The position numbers and the translations under genes are program-made. A DNA stretch of 64,000 nucleotides. Origin: Idiomarina sp. GTDB taxonomy: Bacteria > Pseudomonadota > Gammaproteobacteria > Enterobacterales > Alteromonadaceae. The notes under the pieces are model-generated. The model was not told the origin of the DNA, made no database searches, and saw nothing but the letters and a program-made list of their open reading frames with translations. How positions within the stretch are numbered: position 1 is the stretch's first letter; every line of letters begins with the position of its first letter. This document shows positions 1 through 8,560 of the stretch, in pieces. The DNA is taken from NCBI GenBank assembly GCA_022565355.1, contig JAIUMU010000002.1:372001-436000 (forward strand), read 5' to 3'.

Positions 1-256
1 GGGAATCATTTTCATTCGGCATTACTACTTTCTGCACTGCCTTCAGCACGCATAGTGATAGGCCTTTTTCTAGCACCATCACCAGTACATTTTGGCTGCC
101 ATCATAACTTAAGCCAAAAAATGATTTTTTCGCATTATTGCTAATCCCGCGGCCCGACATTACCGTAATACCACCGGCGCCTTCTTCGCGCGCTGCATCA
201 ATCGCCTCTTGCTCCAAGTTTTCTGGCACAATGGCTACAAGCACTGAAAATTTCAT
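1..256 (-). CDS. P-II-like signalling protein (3' part outside window)
   Basis: The reverse strand reads from an ATG at 256 without a stop to the window edge, so about 85 N-terminal residues are visible and the C-terminus is missing. The start MKFSVLVAIVPENLEQEAID and the stretch GITVMSGRG fit a P-II/GlnB-like trimeric regulator, of the divergent kind found beside transporters rather than true GlnB. It begins 14 bases after the stop of the DUF1538 membrane gene and is read in the same direction, so the two are almost certainly cotranscribed. By analogy with GlnK-AmtB it may gate the transporter; that role is inference. Confidence 0.75.
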   Translation of the reverse strand, partial: MKFSVLVAIVPENLEQEAIDAAREEGAGGITVMSGRGISNNAKKSFFGLSYDGSQNVLVMVLEKGLSLCVLKAVQKVVMPNENDS

Positions 257-270
257 TTCATTACCCTTCT

Positions 271-1800
271 CTATTGAGTATTTTGAATTTCTGAACCAGT
301 TTTCGTTTCCGCATCGGCTTTAGCTCGCCTATCGGTTAGCCATTGCATCACGATAGCGTAGATCATTACGGTAACAATCGGGAATATCGATGCAAAGGCA
401 ATTAAACCAAAGCCATCTATCAGTACGTTGCGATCTTCAATATGTGTGGCTAAACCAATCCCCAACGCCGTTACTAGCGGCACGGTAACTTCCGAAGTTG
501 TTACACCACCTAAATCATAGGCTAGCGCAATAATATATTTCGGGGCCAAGAATGTGAGAATAATCACAATGGTGTAGCCACCAATTACGTATTGGTGCAT
601 TGAGCCACCCACAATAATTCGGTGTACACCGATCCCAATACCTATGGCTACGCCAATGGCCACTAAAATGCGAATGGCGTTGCCATTCAGTTTACCGGCT
701 GCCGCTTCCTCTGCCTGCTTACCTACCGCTATCAATGCAGGTTCGGCCATGGTAGTGGCAAAACCGATAAGGAACGCGAACGCATAAATATACAAGTAGT
801 TATCACGCTGAATAAGCTGCTCCGCCATGCTACTGCCAATCGGGAACAAGCCCATTTTCAGGCCCACAACAAAGGCATATAAACCAAAAATAACCAGCAA
901 GAAGCCCAGTATTACTTTGCGCGGATTAACCAACGGCCGTTTTAAAATAATATATTGAAAGAATACGATAGTAAGAATAATGGGGAGCACATCACGGAAC
1001 ATTTCCGCCAACTCCATAAAGGCGGCGAGCACTCCGCCGCGCACTTCATCAGTAGCTGCAAGAGCAATTAATTCGCCGCTAGCCTCTGGCTGCGCGCCCG
1101 AGAATACGATGATGCCGTAAACTTGCACACTGATCATCGGCACCATTACTGCCAAAGCCACCAAGCCAAAGCCATCAATTAACGGATTCCGCCCACGAAT
1201 CGATGCCGCTAGGCCAATGCCAAGCGCTGCAATTAATGGCACGGTAACAATGTTGGTGGTTACCCCGCCCGAATCATAGGCAAGGCCAATTATTTCCTCT
1301 GGCGCAAAGTAGGTAACAATCACCACAATGATGTAGCCGATAATCATGAACCACTGCAGTGGGTAGCCAAAAATAGTTCGAAATACCCCCAGCGCTACTA
1401 CTAAGCCTACTGAGAGAGCCACAATAAGCCGCAGCGTAAGCGCATCAATACGGCCATCACTAATTTCTTGGGCTTGTTGGGCCACCGCAATCAGCGCTGG
1501 CTCGGCTACCACGGCAGAAAAACCAATCGCAAAGCCGAAGGCCAGCAATATAGGCACGGAGCCTTTTTTCGCAAACTGGTTCGAAAGGCTTTTACCTACG
1601 GGGAATATACTCAGTTCTAAACCTTGTAAAAATAACGCCACGCCAATGGCAACAATACCCAAGCCAATCGCCATGCTGAGGCTGTTGTCGGGTACTTCAC
1701 GCAGAACTAATAATTGGAAAACGAGCACTACTACCACGATGGGTAGTAAGTTTTTGAAGGCGTGCACTAACGCGTGCGAAAATTCTTTTACGTACCCCAA
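271..1800 (-). CDS. DUF1538 family membrane protein, two tandem copies in one chain
   Basis: A 509-residue polytopic membrane protein made of two homologous halves, about residues 15-250 and 265-500. Each half carries the same landmarks: AEPALIAV, a later GGVTTxxVTVPL, and LIDGFGLxA, which identifies two DUF1538 domains. Two-gene DUF1538 systems (UmpA/UmpB) have been reported as cation/proton antiporters in Halomonas; here both halves are fused. The charged C-terminal tail is cytoplasmic-like. A purine-rich ribosome site (aaggaa) precedes the ATG. It leads a transcript with the P-II-like gene 14 bases downstream. Ion transport is likely but the substrate cannot be read from the sequence. Confidence 0.8.
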   Translation of the reverse strand: MGYVKEFSHALVHAFKNLLPIVVVVLVFQLLVLREVPDNSLSMAIGLGIVAIGVALFLQGLELSIFPVGKSLSNQFAKKGSVPILLAFGFAIGFSAVVAEPALIAVAQQAQEISDGRIDALTLRLIVALSVGLVVALGVFRTIFGYPLQWFMIIGYIIVVIVTYFAPEEIIGLAYDSGGVTTNIVTVPLIAALGIGLAASIRGRNPLIDGFGLVALAVMVPMISVQVYGIIVFSGAQPEASGELIALAATDEVRGGVLAAFMELAEMFRDVLPIILTIVFFQYIILKRPLVNPRKVILGFLLVIFGLYAFVVGLKMGLFPIGSSMAEQLIQRDNYLYIYAFAFLIGFATTMAEPALIAVGKQAEEAAAGKLNGNAIRILVAIGVAIGIGIGVHRIIVGGSMHQYVIGGYTIVIILTFLAPKYIIALAYDLGGVTTSEVTVPLVTALGIGLATHIEDRNVLIDGFGLIAFASIFPIVTVMIYAIVMQWLTDRRAKADAETKTGSEIQNTQ

Positions 1801-1933
1801 AGGTTCCTTTCCTTTTTATCGTATGCACATCATTGGCGCGCATCATACTGCGGGTGGCGCTGTGTAAAGGAGAATACTAGGCTGCTATTGGTGCCGCAAC
1901 TATTTGTTAGTAGTTCCTAATGCTTCTTTTGAT

Positions 1934-2836
1934 CTAGATTGGTTTCTCATGCCCTTCAGTTCTGGCAAATGCCTGCCAAACCGAATCACCCGCAGGGCCA
2001 AGGTGTTTAGAGGCCAATTTCACCAAATGTACTTCGGCTTGGATATGATCCAGGAAGCCAGGGATATCAATGGTTAGCAACTGCTTGCGCTTTACTTCTC
2101 GGCGAATTAAATCAAGTGGCACCAAACCCCAGCCCATTCCTGCTTTTAAATACTGCACCAAGGTATGGGCATCATTTACCCGCAACCGGGAATTGCCTGA
2201 CATGCGATAAATTTTCTCGGGATTAATGCCCATATTAAGCTCGCGCGGCAAGATATAGGGTATTTTACTGAGCTCATCACGGCTTTTTGGCATCCCGTAT
2301 TGGCTCACTAGGCTTTCTGAAAGCGCCACCACCAAGCGAAAATCGCTAATGCGTAGGCTTTCGAAATCAGCCAACTGCTGAAACGTAGCTAACCAGGGCG
2401 TAAGGGCCATATCGGCATCGCCGCGCTGCACATTGCGCAACGCTTCTAACTGGGAGTGCCCCGCAACAATTACCTCGGTAACCGGAAACTCCTGTTGCAC
2501 CTGTTTTAATGCTTGTAACAATAAATCGGGGTTACAGGTGTAATCATAAGCAATGCGCAACTGCGGTTCAGCGCCCTCACGAAGCTGCAATACCACCGAG
2601 TTTAAGCGATCATGTTGGCGTAATAATTCCTCTGCATGGCGGCAAAACTGCTCACCCCGCGGTGTTACCTGCAAGCGGTATCCTGAGCGATCTAGTAATG
2701 CAAAGCCAACATCCTCTTCCAGCTTCTGCAATGCCATGCTGAGTGCAGGAGCGGTTCGGTGCAATTGCTGCGCTGCAGCTTGCAGGCTACCAAGTTCAAG
2801 CACCTTTAATAACACCCGTAGTGGCCAAATCTTCAT
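1934..2836 (-). CDS. LysR-family transcriptional regulator
   Basis: A 300-residue LysR-type regulator. The winged helix-turn-helix covers about residues 1-60 (SLQAAAQQLHRTAPALSMAL is the recognition region), followed by a linker helix and a periplasmic-binding-like effector domain from about 88 to the end. Length is normal for the family. It is divergent from the RND efflux genes starting at 3107, separated by about 270 bases of AT-rich DNA, so it may control that pump or itself. The effector is unknown. Confidence 0.88.
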   Translation of the reverse strand: MKIWPLRVLLKVLELGSLQAAAQQLHRTAPALSMALQKLEEDVGFALLDRSGYRLQVTPRGEQFCRHAEELLRQHDRLNSVVLQLREGAEPQLRIAYDYTCNPDLLLQALKQVQQEFPVTEVIVAGHSQLEALRNVQRGDADMALTPWLATFQQLADFESLRISDFRLVVALSESLVSQYGMPKSRDELSKIPYILPRELNMGINPEKIYRMSGNSRLRVNDAHTLVQYLKAGMGWGLVPLDLIRREVKRKQLLTIDIPGFLDHIQAEVHLVKLASKHLGPAGDSVWQAFARTEGHEKPI

Positions 2837-3106
2837 TGCCTAGCTTTCCTTATACGCTGTTATGTTGCTATACCCCGATATGGCCTTATGCAACGCGATA
2901 GATCTATGTACCGCTATACTAAAGCGATCTGCAGAAATACAGTGCTGAAACCTAATCTTATTAAGATATTCTTAATGAAATAACAAATTAATTTAAATAT
3001 TACTTTACGATCTTATCTACTACAATGCTTTTCATTGCTGGTAAAAGGATTTTTTGTCCGCCAGCACCTAGAATTTATTCTCCGTATTGTAAGAAAGGAA
3101 TGGGCA
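2837..3106. promoter_or_regulatory. Divergent promoter region, LysR gene / RND pump
   Basis: A 270-base AT-rich intergenic stretch between two divergent genes. It must hold both promoters and probably the LysR operator. I see no single unambiguous -35/-10 pair. A clear ribosome site (aagaaagga, 3091-3099) lies 7 bases before the ATG at 3107 and fixes the pump's start. Confidence 0.5.
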
Positions 3107-4270
3107 ATGTTGCAGGCTTCTTTTATTCGCGTAAACAGTTTTCGCGCGCTCGGTAATACCAAAAAGGGCGCTACCCATGTGCTAACTCTCACATTAACCC
3201 TAGCTGCGGCGCTATTGTTAAGTGCTTGTAGTGAGCCGCCATCGGCAGTTGCCGAACTGCCGTTACGGCCAGTGAAGCTCATTACTGTGGGCAGCGAACA
3301 AGCCAGTGATATTCGCCGTTTCCCGGCAGTTGTTGCGGCCACACAAACTGCCGATTTAACCTTCCGAGTGGGTGGTGAGCTAGTAGAAATACCATGGCGA
3401 CCGGGCCATGAAGTAGCCAAAGGTGATTTAATTGCGGCGCTCGATCCTACCGATTATCAACTTACCGCCGAGCAAGCTCGGGCTCGAGCAGAGCTCGCCC
3501 AAGCGCAATATGATCGGATGGCGCAATTAGCCAACCAGAATATTATTTCGCGCTCGCAATTTGATGAAGTAAAAGCTGAGTTGCAAGTTGCGCGGGCCAA
3601 CTTAAACACTGCCGAAACCAACTTAAGCTATACCCGCTTGCATGCTCCTTTCGCGGGAGTGATCGCTAACTTACATGTGGAATTATATGAAAACGTAGGC
3701 CCGCAACAGCCCGTTATTACCTTGCATGTAGATGATATGGTGGATGTAAGCATTCAAGTGCCAGAACAACTGTTTGCACAAGTACGCCGTGATCTTACCT
3801 ATCAACCGGATATCATTTTCGAAAGCCTACCGGGGCAAACCTTTGCCGGCCAAGTGCGGGAATGGGATCGCATTGCCGATCCTGCTACCAACACCTACCG
3901 CGTAGTGTTTACCCTGCCGAAGCCGGAAACTGGCAATATTTTACCCGGCATGACCGCCACCGTACTTATTGATCGCAGTTTGGTGCTCCCGGATAGCACG
4001 GGCGCTGTACAGATACCCGTTGGCGCGGTGTTCACTCCTACCAATACTGAGCTAGCCAGTAATGTGCGAAAGGTGTGGGTGTATCAACCAGCTGAAAATG
4101 GCAACCAAGGCACCCTGAGTGCTCGCCAAGTAACGGTTGGCAGCGCCAGCAGTAGCAGTATTACCATACTTGATGGCCTGCAGTTCGGTGAGCACATCGT
4201 AATTGCCGGTGTGCATCAACTTACGGAAGGCCAAGCAGTGCGCCCATGGGTTCGTGAGCGAGGGTTATAG
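3107..4270 (+). CDS. RND efflux periplasmic adaptor (membrane fusion protein), lipoprotein
   Basis: A 387-residue HlyD/AcrA-type adaptor linking an inner-membrane RND pump to an outer-membrane channel. The N-terminus has a signal peptide ending in the lipobox LLSAC (Cys near residue 42), so it is a lipoprotein. A barrel-sandwich (lipoyl-like) half, an alpha-hairpin around YDRMAQLANQNIISRSQFDE, then the second sandwich half and beta-barrel follow. An in-frame start 24 codons upstream exists, but the ATG at 3107 has the proper ribosome site. The permease starts 3 bases after the stop. Substrate unknown; drug or detergent export is typical. Confidence 0.9.
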   Translation: MLQASFIRVNSFRALGNTKKGATHVLTLTLTLAAALLLSACSEPPSAVAELPLRPVKLITVGSEQASDIRRFPAVVAATQTADLTFRVGGELVEIPWRPGHEVAKGDLIAALDPTDYQLTAEQARARAELAQAQYDRMAQLANQNIISRSQFDEVKAELQVARANLNTAETNLSYTRLHAPFAGVIANLHVELYENVGPQQPVITLHVDDMVDVSIQVPEQLFAQVRRDLTYQPDIIFESLPGQTFAGQVREWDRIADPATNTYRVVFTLPKPETGNILPGMTATVLIDRSLVLPDSTGAVQIPVGAVFTPTNTELASNVRKVWVYQPAENGNQGTLSARQVTVGSASSSSITILDGLQFGEHIVIAGVHQLTEGQAVRPWVRERGL

Positions 4271-4273
4271 AAC

Positions 4274-7200
4274 ATGAATATCGCTCGTTATAGTATTGAA
4301 CGCCCCACTTCATCGTGGTTATTGTTGCTGGTATTGCTGATTGGCGGTTTTATTGCCCTGCAAAACTTAGGCCGCTTAGAAGATCCTGAGTTCACCATTA
4401 AGCAAGCCCTTGTGGTAACCCAATACCCGGGGGCTTCTGCGGAGCAAGTGGAAGAAGAAGTAACGGTTCTGCTGGAAAATGCACTGCAAGAACTCGCTTA
4501 CGTAGATCACATTACCTCTACCTCAATGCCGGGTCGCTCGCAGATCATGATTGAGGTAAAGGAAACCTATCGTTCGGCACAGCTGCCGCAAATTTGGGAT
4601 GAACTACGCCGCAAAGTGAATGACGCTAACTCCCAATTGCCTCCTGGTGCTGGCCCAACTATCGTAAAAGATGATTTCTCAGATGTATTCGGCGTGCTTC
4701 TAGCACTTACCGGTGATGGCTATTCCCTGCCCGCCATGCATGACCATGCCAAGTACCTGCGCCGCGAACTCGCGCTCGTGCCGGGCGTGGCCAAAGTAAT
4801 CATTAGTGGCCGACAACAGGAGCAAGTAGTTGCGGAAGTATCGCGGGCTCGATTAGCCAATTTAGGCATTCCGCCACAACGTATTTATGAGCTCCTCGCT
4901 ACGCAGAATACTATCTCTAATGCGGGCCGTGTGCGCTTAGGCAATGATGCGGTGCGCTTTGCTACCAGTGGTGAATTCACTTCGGTAGAGCAGCTCAGCA
5001 CTCTGATTATTAGCAACCCTGGCGCGCGCGAGCAGATTTACTTGGGCGATGTGGCCGATATTTATCGGCAAGTAGAGCCTATTCCTAGCCATTTGTTGCG
5101 CTACGATGGTGAACCCTCACTGTGGCTTGGCATTTCCTTTGCCGCCAATGTAAACGTGGTGAAGGTAGGTGAACAACTGCGCGAGCGCATTGAAGCACTA
5201 ACTTATGCCACGCCAATTGGTATGCAACTGAACACCATTTATGACCAGCCTGCAGAAGTAGATCGCTCAGTAAGTGGTTTTTTAACCAACCTGATGCAAG
5301 CGGTGCTGATCGTAATTGTGGCGCTGCTCCTTACTATGGGATTACGCAGTGGTTTTCTAATCGGCTTCGTATTGCTGCTCACCGTACTGGGCACCTTCAT
5401 TTTTATGTACATCGCCGATATCAACCTGCATCGAGTATCTTTGGGCGCGCTGATTATCGCCCTTGGTATGCTAGTAGATAATGCCATTGTAATAACCGAA
5501 GGTATGCTGGTGGGTATTCAGCGCGGGCAAACCCGCCTGCGCGCCGCGCAAGATGTGCTGCGGCAAAATGCATGGCCATTATTAGGTGCTACGGTAATCG
5601 CCATTTTAGCCTTCGCGCCCATAGGCCTCTCGAAAGATGCCACCGGTGAATTTGCCGGTTCATTGTTCTGGGTGCTGTTGATATCGCTGAGTTTAAGCTG
5701 GATCACCGCCCTGATACTGATCCCATTCTTAGGCGATAGGCTGTTCCGGAAAGGCGTAAAAGTGGCAGAGAATAATGAAGCCCTTTACAACAACAAAATT
5801 TATCACGGCTACCGTAAACTGTTAAAAACTGCGCTCCGCTTCCGGCTGCTTACCATGCTATTAATGGGCGCGCTGCTGGTGGTTTCGGTAATCGGTTTTA
5901 CGCAAGTAAAACAAAGCTTTTTCCCAAGCTCAAACACCCCCGTGTTCTACGTGGATCTTTGGTATCCGCAAGGCACCGATATTCGCGCCACCGCCGATGA
6001 TGTGGCTGGTGCAGAGCAGTGGTTGTTGGGGCAAACTGGGGTAACTCAAGTGGCCACCACTATCGGCCAAGGCGCACCGCGTTTCACCTTGCCTTACATT
6101 GTTGAGCTGCAACATGAAAACTATGCGCAGCTTATTGTGCGGGCCGAAAGGGGTGATCAGCTGCCCGAGTTAATGGCAAAAACCAGCAAATACATTGCCA
6201 GCGCTCACCCTGATGCTCGGCAAAAAATTCGCCGCATGGAAATTGGCCCGCCGGTTAAAGCAGCCGTTGAAGTGCGTTTTAGTGGCGCAAATCCTGATGT
6301 GTTGCGGCAGTTATCAGCTGAAGCCCAAACGATTTTCAATGCTGATTCCGGCCTTAGCTTTGTGCGCGATAATTGGCGTGAACGCACCAAGGTATTGCGC
6401 CCGCAGTTTAATGAAACCCATGCGCGCCGAGTAGGCATTAGTAAGCAAGATGTAGATGATTTACTACTGGCCAACTTTCGCGGAAAACGCGTGGGAGTGT
6501 ATCGCGATGGTACCGAGCTGTTGCCAATTTTGGTGCGCGCGCCAGAAAATGAGCGGGTGTATTTAGAGCAATGGCAGGATATTCAGGTATTTAGCCCTGC
6601 CCTCAATCGCTATATCCCCATGCCACAAGTGGTAGATGCCATGCCGCTGGATTGGGAAGAGCAAATTATTCATCGCCGAGATCGCAAGCGTACCTTAACC
6701 GTGATGGCCGATGCGGATCCGAATCATCATGAAACGCCAGCGCAAATCTTTGCCCGCGTAGAAGCGGCTATTGCGGAAATTCAGTTACCACCAGGCTATG
6801 AAATGGCTTGGGGTGGTGAACATGAAGCCTCTGGCAAAGCCCAAGCGGCGGTATTTAAAACCTTGCCATTAGGCTACTTAGCGATGTTCATTATTACCGT
6901 ACTGTTGTTTAGTTCGGTGCGCCGCGCCATCGTGATCTGGACCACCGTACCGCTTTCCATTATTGGCGTTACCTTGGGTCTATTGCTTACCAATCAAGCC
7001 TTCAGCTTCATGGCGCTACTGGGCATTTTAAGCCTTACGGGTATGCTGATTAAGAACGGCATTGTGCTGTTAGAGCAGGTACTTACTGAGGAGCGTAGTG
7101 GTAAATCTGGCTATCAAGCCTTGGTGGATGCGGCGGTAAGCCGGGTGCGCCCAGTGGGCATGGCAGCAGTAACCACTATTGTGGGGATGGTACCGCTATT

Positions 7201-7333
7201 GTTCGATGAGTTTTTTGCCAGCATGGCGGTAACCATTATGTTCGGGCTTGGTTTCGCCACCCTGCTTACGCTAATCGTGGTGCCGGTAATGTACAGTTTA
7301 GTGATGCGCAAATCCGAGTATTCGGCTAGTTAG
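4274..7333 (+). CDS. RND efflux transporter permease (AcrB/MexB-like superfamily)
   Basis: A 1019-residue inner-membrane proton-driven pump of usual RND length. One transmembrane helix near the N-terminus is followed by a large periplasmic porter region, helices 2-6 (about 335-500), a second periplasmic region (about 550-860) and the last helices to about 1010. The helix-4 segment LGMLVDNAIVITEG contains the conserved Asp of the proton relay. It belongs to the branch with an N-terminal IERPTSSW-like start rather than classical AcrB. It forms a two-gene operon with the adaptor; no outer-membrane channel gene is adjacent, so a shared TolC is presumed. Confidence 0.92.
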   Translation: MNIARYSIERPTSSWLLLLVLLIGGFIALQNLGRLEDPEFTIKQALVVTQYPGASAEQVEEEVTVLLENALQELAYVDHITSTSMPGRSQIMIEVKETYRSAQLPQIWDELRRKVNDANSQLPPGAGPTIVKDDFSDVFGVLLALTGDGYSLPAMHDHAKYLRRELALVPGVAKVIISGRQQEQVVAEVSRARLANLGIPPQRIYELLATQNTISNAGRVRLGNDAVRFATSGEFTSVEQLSTLIISNPGAREQIYLGDVADIYRQVEPIPSHLLRYDGEPSLWLGISFAANVNVVKVGEQLRERIEALTYATPIGMQLNTIYDQPAEVDRSVSGFLTNLMQAVLIVIVALLLTMGLRSGFLIGFVLLLTVLGTFIFMYIADINLHRVSLGALIIALGMLVDNAIVITEGMLVGIQRGQTRLRAAQDVLRQNAWPLLGATVIAILAFAPIGLSKDATGEFAGSLFWVLLISLSLSWITALILIPFLGDRLFRKGVKVAENNEALYNNKIYHGYRKLLKTALRFRLLTMLLMGALLVVSVIGFTQVKQSFFPSSNTPVFYVDLWYPQGTDIRATADDVAGAEQWLLGQTGVTQVATTIGQGAPRFTLPYIVELQHENYAQLIVRAERGDQLPELMAKTSKYIASAHPDARQKIRRMEIGPPVKAAVEVRFSGANPDVLRQLSAEAQTIFNADSGLSFVRDNWRERTKVLRPQFNETHARRVGISKQDVDDLLLANFRGKRVGVYRDGTELLPILVRAPENERVYLEQWQDIQVFSPALNRYIPMPQVVDAMPLDWEEQIIHRRDRKRTLTVMADADPNHHETPAQIFARVEAAIAEIQLPPGYEMAWGGEHEASGKAQAAVFKTLPLGYLAMFIITVLLFSSVRRAIVIWTTVPLSIIGVTLGLLLTNQAFSFMALLGILSLTGMLIKNGIVLLEQVLTEERSGKSGYQALVDAAVSRVRPVGMAAVTTIVGMVPLLFDEFFASMAVTIMFGLGFATLLTLIVVPVMYSLVMRKSEYSAS

Positions 7334-7364
7334 TAGCTGCAAATCACGGCGCTAAGATACATAA

Positions 7365-7389
7365 CGCACGAGCCTTAACCGCTCGTGCG
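7365..7389. terminator. Hairpin between convergent genes
   Basis: A perfect 9-bp stem (cgcacgagc / gctcgtgcg) with a 7-base loop sits between the stops of the RND permease and the lipoprotein gene, abutting the latter. No T-run follows directly on either strand, so it may be a weak bidirectional terminator or a 3' stabilising hairpin. Confidence 0.5.
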
Positions 7390-8034
7390 CTATTGGTTTT
7401 GCGGAGGATCTTCTAACTCACCTAACCCATCACTTTGTTCTTGTTCTTGCTCTTGTTCTTCCACCTCTTGGCGGCGCGCGGGAATTTGAATTTGTAAGGT
7501 TGTGTAGCCCGAGCGAGGCATGTTGTAGCCCATATCCAATGGCAAACCATTGGGCGTTAAACTGGCCTGAATCATTGCCCGCACCGGCGGTGGCGTAATT
7601 AAATAACGGCTGATATCCGAGCGCATACGCATGCGTTCATCTTCTCGAGATACACCCGCCATACGCAAAAAAGTAGATATTAAGGCATTCTGGCCAAACT
7701 CATTGCCACGCAAAAACTCAAGCCTTAGCTGCGCACCTTTTTCATTACCGGGCGCGGCTAATAAGGTAATTGCATAGCGGTGCTCGGAAGATGTAGTACC
7801 CCAGCAAACCCAATACTGCTGGTAGCCGTCATTACCCAAAATTTGCCCACGTTCAAAATCGGTATTGCAGCCATTCCAATCCGAAAGTTGAAATTCATTC
7901 AGCTCACTGAGCATATGGGCAATGGTAGGAAGTTCATGGTTTGGCCAATCAGAGCGCGCTAGCGGATTACGATCAGCGCACCCACTTAAGGTGAGAAGAA
8001 ACAGGAATATTAAACTTACTTTTAGCGTGTTCAT
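7390..8034 (-). CDS. Hypothetical lipoprotein
   Basis: About 214 residues starting MNTLKVSLIF, with a lipobox LTLSGC, so probably an outer-membrane or periplasmic lipoprotein. I recognise no family. The C-terminus is acidic and Gln/Glu-rich with an EQEQEQEQ run. An ATG five codons upstream (8049) is also possible. The start lies inside the 3' end of the alkyltransferase gene in another frame (about 62 bases of overlap), unusually long for a bacterial gene pair and suggesting translational coupling. Confidence 0.7.
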   Translation of the reverse strand: MNTLKVSLIFLFLLTLSGCADRNPLARSDWPNHELPTIAHMLSELNEFQLSDWNGCNTDFERGQILGNDGYQQYWVCWGTTSSEHRYAITLLAAPGNEKGAQLRLEFLRGNEFGQNALISTFLRMAGVSREDERMRMRSDISRYLITPPPVRAMIQASLTPNGLPLDMGYNMPRSGYTTLQIQIPARRQEVEEQEQEQEQSDGLGELEDPPQNQ

Positions 8035-8560
8035 CTTCGTTGTGCTCATGCCCTTGTTGTTTATGCACCTTCAGCTCATGCGCCAGTAGCCACTTTTTGC
8101 GTTCACTACCACCCGCGTATCCGCCAAGGCTGCCATCATGTTGGATCACTCGATGACACGGTATCACAATTGCAATCGGATTGCGGCTGTTCGCTTGCCC
8201 CACCGCTTGAAAGCCTTTTGGCCGCTGCACTTGCTCGGCTAAATCACGGTAAGAGCAGGTTTCTGCATAAGGAATGTTGCACAGCGCTTGCCACACCTGT
8301 TGTTGAAACGCGGTGCCTGCTGGGGCGAGTGGTAACTCAAAATAATGCAGTGAGCCCTGAAAATACTCATGCAGCTGTTGCTCAAGCCTATCCAACCACG
8401 TATTGGCTTGATTATGAGAATGATAGCCACGGGCACAGGGCGTTGCCGTCCCTGCAAAACTGAGCCCAACAATTCCAGCAGCTACCGCTTGCAAACGCAG
8501 AGTACCCACGGGGCTGGCTACATAACGTTGGGCAATTTCATCTTCTGCACGATCTACCAT
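7973..8560 (-). CDS. ogt: Methylated-DNA--protein-cysteine methyltransferase
   Basis: A 195-residue suicide DNA-repair protein that moves the alkyl group from O6-alkylguanine to its own cysteine. The active-site motif PCHRVI is present (acceptor Cys about residue 135), preceded by the helix-turn-helix region with YRDLAEQV and followed by GGYAGG. The start at 8560 has a good ribosome site (aagga); a start at 8587 is possible but weaker. The last 25 or so residues are charged and extend past the usual end into the next gene. The start overlaps the stop of the glycerophosphodiesterase gene by 7 bases, so the three genes form one transcript. Confidence 0.9.
   Translation of the reverse strand: MVDRAEDEIAQRYVASPVGTLRLQAVAAGIVGLSFAGTATPCARGYHSHNQANTWLDRLEQQLHEYFQGSLHYFELPLAPAGTAFQQQVWQALCNIPYAETCSYRDLAEQVQRPKGFQAVGQANSRNPIAIVIPCHRVIQHDGSLGGYAGGSERKKWLLAHELKVHKQQGHEHNEDEHAKSKFNIPVSSHLKWVR

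Noticed and set aside
7430..7462. Repeat of ttgttc/ttgctc units
   Set aside because: It codes for the Gln/Glu run near the end of the lipoprotein and is simple codon repetition.
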